This document shows positions 1 to 7,325 of a stretch of 19,623 nucleotides of DNA, piece by piece. The position numbers were made by a program, and so were the translations under genes. The stretch comes from Phycisphaeraceae bacterium (GTDB lineage Bacteria; Planctomycetota; Phycisphaerae; Phycisphaerales; UBA1924). The stretch covers positions 1-19,623 of the forward strand of contig WUAK01000013.1 in the NCBI GenBank assembly GCA_009827205.1. Reading direction: 5' to 3'. The notes under the pieces are model-generated. The model was given only the letters and a program-made list of their open reading frames with translations. It had not been told where the DNA came from and did not search any database. Each line of letters begins with the position of its first letter. Position 1 is the first letter of the stretch.

Positions 1-1010
1 ATCTTGACCGCCACTATCTGAGCGCCGGGTGCCATGCCGTTGAGTTCGGGCTGCTCGGGAAAGTGTGCCGCGACGATGCCCGCTACGTGCGTGCCGTGTG
101 CTCCCGAGTCTGCGACGATTGAGAGTAAATTGCCTTCGTCGTAGATGTTCAGGACGTAGTTCAGCAGATCGACATCGCCGAACGTGGCGAACTGGCGTTC
201 GTCTCTGAAGTTCGTCAGCGTAGTTTCGTCTGAGAAATCGCCGTCGCTGTCAGTGTCGAGTGATGCACGCCACTTTTCGCCATCGTGGAAGACAACACAG
301 TCGAGGATCGGGCTGTTGTCGCTGTATGAGTTCTGGAATGCTTCGAGCTGATCGATCTTGGCCACGAGGTCCTCGCGGATCTCGAGTTCGTCGCTCGTGG
401 GCTCGGGATATTCGCGATCGAACGCGGTGAGCTGCCTGTGCAGATCTTCCGATCGAGTGCGTTGGAGCTTGTCCCACTCGTCGCGACGTTCGCCGGCCAT
501 CCGCGAATCGAGGCCACGCGGGTAGAGCTCGCTCATGGGCTTGAGCCCGACACGGAACTCACCCGTAGGGTTCGTCCACTCTGGGTGCGGCGTGAGCGTT
601 CTGCCCGAGATGCCCTCAAGCGTGCCGTCCTCTGCGAGTTCGACGATGGTCGTGGTGTCGACATCGCCCGAACCGGTGCCATCAACGACGTCGATGATCT
701 TGGGCTTGCCGTCGGTCGTGACCTGCAGGCCCGGCGCCCCCGGGTCGACACCCGTATCAAAGATTGCGACGACCACGCCTCGCCCGTCGGCGTCGGGGTA
801 CTGCTCGAGGAAGCGGGTGACGCCCGTCTCCTTTTTGGGTTGGAGCGCATCGAGCGGTCCGCCTGTGGGCTGGTATGGCATGCGCACCGAGACATTCGTG
901 ATGTTCTGGGAAGCTTCCGTCTGCGAATCTTCGATCGTGGGCGAGGCGCATCCTGCGAGTGCGAGGATGCTGACGACGGCGACATTGTGTCGGCTCGGGC
1001 GGGTGCTCAT
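1..1010 (-). CDS. Tripeptidyl-peptidase II-like subtilase, lipoprotein (C-terminus beyond left edge)
   Basis: N-terminal 336 residues of a serine peptidase of the subtilisin clan that closely follows eukaryotic tripeptidyl-peptidase II. That family removes tripeptides from the N-termini of oligopeptides. Residues 1-21 form a lipoprotein signal ending in the lipobox LAGC (Cys21), so the enzyme is probably lipid-anchored outside the cytoplasm. The catalytic Asp is D85 (DTGVDPGAPG) and the catalytic His is H305 (GAHGTHVAG). They are separated by about 220 residues, the long insert typical of TPP II rather than of short bacterial subtilisins. Other TPP II-like strings are LQPKKETG (56-63), QVTTDGKPKI, GSGDV, and NYVLNIYDEGNLLSIV before the His. 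The catalytic Ser lies off the window. Start ATG at 1008-1010 is preceded by AGGAAGA. It is divergent from marR. The family call is strong; export and activity are inferred. Confidence 0.9.
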   Translation of the reverse strand, partial: MSTRPSRHNVAVVSILALAGCASPTIEDSQTEASQNITNVSVRMPYQPTGGPLDALQPKKETGVTRFLEQYPDADGRGVVVAIFDTGVDPGAPGLQVTTDGKPKIIDVVDGTGSGDVDTTTIVELAEDGTLEGISGRTLTPHPEWTNPTGEFRVGLKPMSELYPRGLDSRMAGERRDEWDKLQRTRSEDLHRQLTAFDREYPEPTSDELEIREDLVAKIDQLEAFQNSYSDNSPILDCVVFHDGEKWRASLDTDSDGDFSDETTLTNFRDERQFATFGDVDLLNYVLNIYDEGNLLSIVADSGAHGTHVAGIVAAHFPEQPELNGMAPGAQIVAVK

Positions 1011-1107
1011 GGACATCTTCCTGTATCGAACTCTCGTCTCGCCCGATCCCCGGGCAGCTGATGTGTAGATCCTACCGCGTCCTGAATGGCGCGCTGCATC
1101 GGGTGAA

Positions 1108-1128
1108 AACTAGGTAATTCAACCAGTT
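1108..1128. promoter_or_regulatory. Imperfect palindrome, candidate MarR operator
   Basis: A 21-base imperfect inverted repeat with outer arms AACT and AGTT; seven of ten symmetric positions pair. It lies in the 135-base gap between the divergent peptidase gene and the marR-adaptor-pump unit. MarR-family repressors usually bind palindromes of about this length in their own promoter region, so autoregulation here is plausible. No convincing -35/-10 pair was found around it, and the repeat could be chance. Confidence 0.3.
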
Positions 1129-1145
1129 GACTTGCCGGCTTACTC

Positions 1146-1646
1146 GTGAAACGCTTGGCCATGAGTTCGGTGGATAGTCAGGTTGTTGCAAGTTGCCAGA
1201 CAGGCCGAGAGGCGTGCTTGGGGCGGCATGTGTATGTGCTGTTCCACCTGCTGATGAGGCAGTGCGATGCCGCAGCGGAATCGATCGGGCTGACCTCTTC
1301 TCGCTGGTTTCTGCTCTGTTCGATCGCCTCGGCGGGAGATGAGCCCACGATCGGCGAGCTGAGTGATGAATCCATGCTGAGCACCCAGGCTGTCAGTCAG
1401 CTGGTCTCGGCGATGGAAAGAGAGGGTCTAGTGACCCGCCACACGAAGCCTGGTAGCGGACGATCGGTATATGTTCGGATAACGGATTCAGGCCGGACCG
1501 CACTGGAACGGACAGACGAGATCGCGACCCAGATCGAGAGTCGGCTGCTCGCCGGGCTCGAGCAGGGCGAGATCGATCGGATCACAGCGGACCTTGAGAG
1601 GCTCATCGACAACATGAGCGCCAAAGACGCGGAGAAGACAAAGTGA
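1146..1646 (+). CDS. MarR-family transcriptional regulator
   Basis: A 166-residue winged helix-turn-helix protein of the MarR family. The DNA-binding part spans about residues 50-116. It has a recognition helix around 79-96 (STQAVSQLVSAMEREGLV) and a wing around 101-116 containing the usual D-S-G turn (ITDSG). The flanking N- and C-terminal helices would form the dimer interface. Start chosen is GTG at 1146; an in-frame ATG at 1161 is an alternative and neither has a clear ribosome site. The stop overlaps the next start by four bases (GTGA). The gene therefore heads an adaptor and efflux-pump operon, and repression of that pump relieved by a small ligand is the likely role. Cys17, Cys24, Cys40 and Cys58 are more cysteines than usual, but a redox role is only speculation. 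Confidence 0.88.
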   Translation: MKRLAMSSVDSQVVASCQTGREACLGRHVYVLFHLLMRQCDAAAESIGLTSSRWFLLCSIASAGDEPTIGELSDESMLSTQAVSQLVSAMEREGLVTRHTKPGSGRSVYVRITDSGRTALERTDEIATQIESRLLAGLEQGEIDRITADLERLIDNMSAKDAEKTK

Positions 1647-2833
1647 GAAACGCAATCGGAATCGTGGTGGCCTTGCTCACGAGTATCGCCTCCGGCGCGC
1701 TCGCGCAGCCGCCGGCGAACGTCGTGCTCGACGAAGTGACGATGCAGGATCTCGAACGCATGCGACGCGTCACGGGCGAACTCCGCGCGTTCCAGCGGTC
1801 GCGACTTGCGGCGCGCGAGCAAGGGCTCGTTCTCGAGCTCGGTGTCCGTGAAGGTGACGATGTCACCAAGGGGCAGGTGATCGCGCGGCTCGATAGTGTG
1901 CTCGCCGAGCTCACGGTCGCCAGCGCCGAAGCGAGCGTCGCTGCACGCAAGGCAACGGTCGCCGAGCGAGAAGCCGAACTCGAGCGTGCGAAGCTGGACT
2001 TCGAGCGATACGAATCCCTCATCAATCAAGCGTCGGCGTCGAGTCAGGAATTCGATGATGCTCGCGTCGATCTCGCTTCGGCGCAGGCGAGGCTCTTGAG
2101 CGCTCAGGCCGACGTGTCTGCAGCCGAGGCAAGGCTCGCGCTTGATAAGCAGCGCGTCGAGGACATGGTCATCCGCGCACCGTTCGATGCGAGGGTCGTC
2201 TCGACGGCGACCGACGTCGGTGAGTGGATCGGCGAGGGTGACCAGGTTGTCGAGCTCTACTCGGTTGCATCGATCGAGGCCTGGGTCGATGTTCCGGAGG
2301 CCTCTGCGGATCGCATGGCCGGTGTCGGGAGCACCGTCATGGTGCACATCCCAGCGCTTGGAGGCGAGGTCCCGGGCACTGTTCGGCAGATCGTCCCAGA
2401 GGTAGACCCACTCAGCAGGCTCTTTCCGGTTCGGATCTCGGTGCCAAACGACTCGGGCATTCTCAAACCAGGCATGAGCGTGACCGCGATGATCCCCACG
2501 GGTCAGCGGGCGCAGATGCTGACGGTCTCCAAGGACGCAATCCTCCGCGACGACGCGGGCGAGTTCGTGTACATGGCTGTGCCGAACGAAATGCCTCAGG
2601 TTCCATTCGACCAGGTCGCAGCGCCCATGCGCATCACGCGGGAGTTTGCGGTAGGAGACAGGGTCGCTATCCGCCGTGGCGGGCTCCAGCCCGGCATGCA
2701 GCTTGTCGTCGAGGGCAACGAGCGGATGTTCCCGATGCAGCCTCTCATCGACGTCAGCGCGACGGCGCACACCGGTTCGAAAGAAGAGCAATCGAGCGAA
2801 GAGCAGTCCGAGGAAGCACAGCAAGGGGGCTGA
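1643..2833 (+). CDS. RND efflux periplasmic adaptor (membrane fusion protein, HlyD/AcrA family)
   Basis: A 396-residue adaptor that would link the inner-membrane RND pump to an outer-membrane channel. Residues 1-21 are a signal peptide with an ALA-Q cleavage site and no lipobox, so it is a soluble periplasmic form rather than a lipoprotein. The order is a first lipoyl half (about 57-85), an alpha-helical coiled-coil hairpin rich in Ala/Glu/Arg (about 90-175), a second lipoyl half (about 177-207), a beta-barrel (to about 285) and a membrane-proximal domain (to about 370). An acidic Ser/Glu/Gln tail ends the protein. The start is GTG at 1643, overlapping the marR stop, which suggests translational coupling. 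The RND gene starts three bases after the stop. No TolC-like partner is encoded nearby. Confidence 0.92.
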   Translation: MRNAIGIVVALLTSIASGALAQPPANVVLDEVTMQDLERMRRVTGELRAFQRSRLAAREQGLVLELGVREGDDVTKGQVIARLDSVLAELTVASAEASVAARKATVAEREAELERAKLDFERYESLINQASASSQEFDDARVDLASAQARLLSAQADVSAAEARLALDKQRVEDMVIRAPFDARVVSTATDVGEWIGEGDQVVELYSVASIEAWVDVPEASADRMAGVGSTVMVHIPALGGEVPGTVRQIVPEVDPLSRLFPVRISVPNDSGILKPGMSVTAMIPTGQRAQMLTVSKDAILRDDAGEFVYMAVPNEMPQVPFDQVAAPMRITREFAVGDRVAIRRGGLQPGMQLVVEGNERMFPMQPLIDVSATAHTGSKEEQSSEEQSEEAQQGG

Positions 2834-2836
2834 TCG

Positions 2837-5800
2837 ATGAACATTGTTGGACTCTCTATCCGCAGACCGGTTGGGGTGACCGTTGGTGCGCTGCTGCTCG
2901 TGATGTTCGGGCTCATCGGCCTGACCGCGATTCCTATTCAGCTCACGCCGACCGTCGACTACCCGATCGTGACGGTCGAGACGAGCTGGCCCGGCCGAAG
3001 CCCTGAGGAGATCGTTGACGAGATCACCAAGGAGCAGGAAGAGCAGCTCAAGAACATCTCGAACCTGAAAACGATGCGCTCGACCAGTTCCGAGGGCATC
3101 TCGACGATCACGCTCGAGTTCTATCTCGGTTCGGACATCACGCGCGCGCTGCAGGAAGTCTCCGACGCGCTCCGCCAGGTGCCCGATTACCCCGATGAGG
3201 TTGATGAGCCAACGATCAAAGACGCCAGCGGTGCGGTCGAGTCGTCGATCGCTTGGATCATCATCGATCTCGACCCCGAATACAACGAGCAATTCCCCGA
3301 CTTCGACATCACCACGCTCTTCGACCCGATCGACAAAGAGATCCGCCCGATGCTCGAACGCATCGACGGTGTCGCGGAGGTCAATGTCTACGGCGGACGC
3401 GAGCGAGAGGTCCGCGTGCTCGCCAACAACGAGAAGCTCGCCCAGCGCGGTCTGAACATCGCAGACCTGCTCGATGCGCTTCGCCGAGAGAATGTCAACA
3501 CCTCGGCGGGCACGATCGCCGAGGGCAAGCGCGACTACCGGGTGCGCGTCGTCGGGCAGTTCGAGTCTGAGGAGGATGTGCTTTCGAGCGTCGTTGCCAT
3601 CCGAGAGGGCAGGCCCGTTTATGTCCGGGATGTCGCGACAGTCGAGATCGGGCACACCAAGCTGCGGGGCTTTGTCCGCTCGTTCGGCCACCCATCGATC
3701 GCAATCCCTGTCATCCGGCAGACCAACGCGAACGTCATCGACATCATGGAGGATCTCCGCGTCGAGCTCGACACGGTCCGGTCCGATGTCTTGCCCAACA
3801 TCGGTGGCGACGCGGGCCCACATCTGCGCATGAGGCAGGTCTACGACGAAACCGTGTATATCGATTCGTCGATCAAACTTGTGACTCAGAACCTCTGGAT
3901 CGGAGGCGGGATCGCGGCGATCGTGCTTCTGGTTTTCCTCCGGTCGTTCACAACAACGGGCATTGTGGCTCTTGCAATCCCGATCTCGGTCATCGGGACG
4001 TTCCTCATTCTGCTTGCGCTCGGTCGCACACTGAACGTGATCTCGCTCGCGGGTATCGCGTTTGCGGTGGGCATGGTCGTTGACAACGCGATCGTTGTGC
4101 TCGAGAACATCTACCGCCGATACCAGGGCGGGCTTTCGCCTATGAAAGCCGCGTATGAGGGTGGCCGGGAGGTCTGGGGCGCGGTGCTCGCTTCGACGCT
4201 TACAACCGCCGCGGTGTTTGTGCCCGTGCTGACCATCCAAGAAGAGGCGGGCCAGCTTTTCCGCGACATCTCCATCGCGATAGTGGGTTCGGTTCTGATC
4301 TCGCTCCTCGTATCGATGACCGTCATCCCCGCCGCGTGTTCGAGGTGGCTCAAGCCCCACAACAAGGAGCGACAGAAGTCGGGCTTCCGCAAGCAGATCG
4401 ATGGGCTCTTCGGTCTCAACGCGTTCTTCGCGGGCTTTACCAATCTCATGGCTTCGTTTATGCGTGGCATCCAGCGAGGCGTGCTCGGATGGACACTGCG
4501 TCCTGCGATTATCGTCGTGATGACAGCCGCGAGTCTTATTGCTGCGTACACGGTCGTCCCGCCCATGGACTATCTGCCTGCGGGCAACCAGAACCTCGTG
4601 TTCGGGGGCATGCTCATCCCGCCTGGACTGAGTGTTGACGAGAAGGTCGACTTCGCAGAACGCATCGAAGCCCGAGTGCTGCCCTACATGACGGGCAACA
4701 GCGAGCTCGCCGATCTTGACCCGATCTCGTCGGGCCAGGGTGAATCTGGGTTCAGCTATGACCCGGTGCTGATGGAGAACTTCTTCATCGGCGCGTTTGG
4801 TGACGGCATGTTCGTGGGTGGCACGAGCACCGACCCTCAGGTGGTTGTTCCGATCGGGCAGCTGCTCACAAACTCGATGAACCAGCTCCCCGATACGTAC
4901 GGCGGCGCGAGCCAATCCTCGATTTTCGGTCGAGGATTCGGGGGTGGGAACACCGTCAATATTGAGATTTCAGGCCCTGATCTCGACAGAGTGGTTGCGG
5001 CGGCGCAAGCCGTGTTCATGAACGCTGTAAGCAACGAGAGCTACGGCTACGGCCGAGTCCAGGCCAACCCATCCAACTACAACCTGAAGCAGCCCGAGAT
5101 CCAAGTTCAGCTCACGCGCGAGGCCCGAGAACTCGGACTTCGACCACGTGACGTCGGCGTCGCAGTGCGAAGCCTCTTTGATGGTGCATTCGTTGATGAC
5201 TACATCCTCTCGGGTGAAGCTGTCGACATGGTGGTGCTTCCGGCGGGTGGACAGCTCGATTACCTCGAACAGATGGCAACGATCCCCGTTGCCACTCCCA
5301 GGGGCCCGACGGTTCCCCTCGACACACTTGTCGAGGTGAAGCGTTCGCTGGCTCCGCAATCGATTCAGCGCATCGAGGAGCTTTCTGCAGTCAGTATCGA
5401 TATCACTCCGCCGCCCGGAGTTGCGGTTCAGGATGTGATGGAGCTGATCGAGAACGAATTCGTCGCCCCGGTGCGTGAAGCCGGGATGATCGATCGGACG
5501 ATGCGCGTCAAGCTTGAGGGCACGGCAGCCAAGCTCGACGAAGTCCAGGCTGCGCTCTTTGGGACGTCAACGAAGACTGCTGATACGGGCATCTCAAGGA
5601 CAGGCAAGTACATCGCCGCGCTGCTCGGCATTATTGGGTTTGTGGTTGCAATCGTCGGTTTTATCCGCGCTGTCACGACCGGGCGAGCCGCATTCGGTTA
5701 CGGTGGGATCGGCGCGCTGCTGCTGCTTGGCTGCATCGGCATCCTGCTCTTCGGCGTAGCCTCGATGCCCTATCTCATGCTTGCCAGGTTCATCTGGTCG

Positions 5801-6391
5801 CTCGCGGTGACGTACCTGCTGATGTGCGCTCTGTTTGAGAGCTTCGTGTACCCGTTCGTCATCATGTTCAGCGTCCCGCTTGCCGTGGTTGGAGGGTTTA
5901 TCGCGCTCAGGATCGTGCACGTGATTACTGATCGGAACCCGATCGTTCCCACACAGCAACTCGATGTCCTCACCATGCTCGGGTTCGTCATCCTGATCGG
6001 TGTCGTGGTCAACAACGCCATCTTGCTCGTGCACCAGTCGCTGAACTTCATGCGAGGTCGCACCGACGAGGGGGAAGACCCGATCGAGCCCATGTCCCCG
6101 GCAGAGGCGATCTCAGAGAGCGTCCGCACACGTGTCCGCCCGATTTTCATGAGCACGATGACCTCCATCGGGGGCATGCTCCCGCTTGTTCTGATGCCCG
6201 GCGCAGGCTCTGAGATGTACAGGGGTCTCGGATCAGTCGTGGTAGGGGGGTTGCTCGTTTCGACAGTGTTCACGCTGCTGCTTGTACCGCTGCTGCTTGG
6301 CCTGGTGATCGACATGTCGCGAGGTCTGCGCGAACTGCTCGGCAGGGGTGCAGAGCCCGCGCAGAGTAGCGCCTTCGCGAGCGAGGCTTAG
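2837..6391 (+). CDS. RND multidrug efflux permease, HAE1/AcrB-like, with extra membrane segment
   Basis: A 1184-residue resistance-nodulation-division permease, longer than the usual 1020-1060 residues. It would export hydrophobic compounds using the proton gradient, together with the adaptor encoded just upstream. TM1 is at about 10-32, followed by a porter domain containing the typical LPTVDYPIV and WPG.SPEE strings. A first TM cluster lies at about 352-500, a second porter domain at 570-890, and a second TM cluster from about 980 to 1160. TM4 carries VDNA (D416, N417) and TM10 carries VNNA (N1059, N1060) in place of the AcrB D-D and K-N arrangement. Between residues about 907 and 978 there are two additional hydrophobic stretches not found in AcrB. 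ATG at 2837 follows AAGGGGG. The gene ends seven bases before the convergent NAD kinase gene. Confidence 0.94.
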   Translation: MNIVGLSIRRPVGVTVGALLLVMFGLIGLTAIPIQLTPTVDYPIVTVETSWPGRSPEEIVDEITKEQEEQLKNISNLKTMRSTSSEGISTITLEFYLGSDITRALQEVSDALRQVPDYPDEVDEPTIKDASGAVESSIAWIIIDLDPEYNEQFPDFDITTLFDPIDKEIRPMLERIDGVAEVNVYGGREREVRVLANNEKLAQRGLNIADLLDALRRENVNTSAGTIAEGKRDYRVRVVGQFESEEDVLSSVVAIREGRPVYVRDVATVEIGHTKLRGFVRSFGHPSIAIPVIRQTNANVIDIMEDLRVELDTVRSDVLPNIGGDAGPHLRMRQVYDETVYIDSSIKLVTQNLWIGGGIAAIVLLVFLRSFTTTGIVALAIPISVIGTFLILLALGRTLNVISLAGIAFAVGMVVDNAIVVLENIYRRYQGGLSPMKAAYEGGREVWGAVLASTLTTAAVFVPVLTIQEEAGQLFRDISIAIVGSVLISLLVSMTVIPAACSRWLKPHNKERQKSGFRKQIDGLFGLNAFFAGFTNLMASFMRGIQRGVLGWTLRPAIIVVMTAASLIAAYTVVPPMDYLPAGNQNLVFGGMLIPPGLSVDEKVDFAERIEARVLPYMTGNSELADLDPISSGQGESGFSYDPVLMENFFIGAFGDGMFVGGTSTDPQVVVPIGQLLTNSMNQLPDTYGGASQSSIFGRGFGGGNTVNIEISGPDLDRVVAAAQAVFMNAVSNESYGYGRVQANPSNYNLKQPEIQVQLTREARELGLRPRDVGVAVRSLFDGAFVDDYILSGEAVDMVVLPAGGQLDYLEQMATIPVATPRGPTVPLDTLVEVKRSLAPQSIQRIEELSAVSIDITPPPGVAVQDVMELIENEFVAPVREAGMIDRTMRVKLEGTAAKLDEVQAALFGTSTKTADTGISRTGKYIAALLGIIGFVVAIVGFIRAVTTGRAAFGYGGIGALLLLGCIGILLFGVASMPYLMLARFIWSLAVTYLLMCALFESFVYPFVIMFSVPLAVVGGFIALRIVHVITDRNPIVPTQQLDVLTMLGFVILIGVVVNNAILLVHQSLNFMRGRTDEGEDPIEPMSPAEAISESVRTRVRPIFMSTMTSIGGMLPLVLMPGAGSEMYRGLGSVVVGGLLVSTVFTLLLVPLLLGLVIDMSRGLRELLGRGAEPAQSSAFASEA

Positions 6392-6398
6392 ATGGTAT

Positions 6399-7274
6399 TT
6401 AGCTGCCGTAGGTGGGCTGCTTTCCCCAGTGAAGTTTGCCGACGAGTGTGTCCCAGTAGTCGCCGTTCTGATTGACGACGAGTTCTACGGCTCGAGTTGC
6501 GCGTGATATACGCACACGCTGGTTGCTCGTGATACGCCGCTGGATCTGCCCGTCGAGGACGAGCGTTGTGCCCTCGGTTTCGCTCTCGTTGATCTGGATC
6601 GGATCAAGCTCGATCACACTGTCGCCTGGGACCGCGATGGGCCTAAACGCAAGCGAGTGCGCCGCGATTGGTGTGATGACCATCGCATCCACATTTGGGT
6701 GCACGATCGGGCCGCCTGCCGAGACGTTGTAAGCGGTTGAGCCGAGCGATGTGGACACGATCAGCCCGTCACCCCGAACAGCCGGTCCCTTGGCGCCGTT
6801 AATCCGGATTCCGAGTTCGATCACGCGATAAGGCGGGCCCGCGGTTACGACCGCCTCGTTCATCGCGCTGCCGACAAACTCTGATGCACCGTTGCTGTCG
6901 GTGATCTCAACGTCAAGCAACGGCACGGTGCGAGTTCGCAAATCTCCGTTGCCAAAGAGTGTCGCTGCTTGCTCGCGGATCGCAGCAAGATCAAACTCAG
7001 CGAGAAAGCCGAGTTTGCCGACGTTAACCCCTAAGAGCGGTGCACGTCCCCCCGCGAACCGGCGTCCCTCGCCCAGTAGTGTGCCGTCACCACCGAGCAC
7101 AACAATGAGTTCTGCGTTCTCGGCTTCTTTGGGGAGATTTCCGTTTGCAGACGGCACTTGCCCGACGAGTTCGCCGTGCTCACTGATGAGAGCCGAGAGT
7201 TCCCTCGATGCTTCTTGCGCGTCCGGCTTGTCTGCGTTGACGACCAAGAGCGTCGATCGCTTAGAGACTGTCAT
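6399..7274 (-). CDS. nadK: NAD kinase
   Basis: A 291-residue ATP-NAD kinase that phosphorylates NAD to NADP in the cytoplasm. Diagnostic motifs are GGDGT (61-65) for phosphate binding, NE (139-140), GDG (168-170) and the STSLGSTAYN block (174-183). These are followed by the beta-rich C-terminal domain with HSLAFRPIAVP. The length is typical. Start ATG at 7272-7274 is preceded by GGGAAGGG at good spacing. It lies 51 bases after dxs on the same strand, so it is probably co-transcribed. The MEP pathway's reductoisomerase consumes NADPH, which fits the grouping. An intercistronic hairpin overlaps the edge of its ribosome site. Confidence 0.96.
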   Translation of the reverse strand: MTVSKRSTLLVVNADKPDAQEASRELSALISEHGELVGQVPSANGNLPKEAENAELIVVLGGDGTLLGEGRRFAGGRAPLLGVNVGKLGFLAEFDLAAIREQAATLFGNGDLRTRTVPLLDVEITDSNGASEFVGSAMNEAVVTAGPPYRVIELGIRINGAKGPAVRGDGLIVSTSLGSTAYNVSAGGPIVHPNVDAMVITPIAAHSLAFRPIAVPGDSVIELDPIQINESETEGTTLVLDGQIQRRITSNQRVRISRATRAVELVVNQNGDYWDTLVGKLHWGKQPTYGS

Positions 7275-7284
7275 GCACGCCCTT

Positions 7285-7318
7285 CCCAGAAATCCGGCGC
7301 ATCGCTGCGCCGATTGGG
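7285..7318 (-). promoter_or_regulatory. Intercistronic hairpin between dxs and nadK
   Basis: On the minus-strand transcript a stem forms from GGCGCA/TGCGCC with a four-base loop. It is extended, after a one-base bulge, by AATC/GATT and then, after a three-base bulge, by CCC/GGG. The distal GGG is the first part of the GGGAAGGG ribosome site of nadK, so the structure could lower nadK translation or stabilise mRNA ends. There is no T-run after it, so it is not a classical terminator. Function is inferred from base pairing only. Confidence 0.4.
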
Positions 7319-7325
7319 AGACAGA

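Noticed and set aside
438..1068. Two plus-strand open frames of about 180-210 codons
   Set aside because: They lie antisense to the TPP II-like gene, whose translation matches a known family throughout, and they show no family resemblance themselves.
1397..4915. Very long minus-strand open frame (about 1170 codons) antisense to the marR, adaptor and RND genes
   Set aside because: Its translation is extremely rich in Arg, Asp and His with no recognisable domain, and it crosses three clearly real genes on the other strand. Codon bias in GC-rich DNA keeps the antisense frame open.
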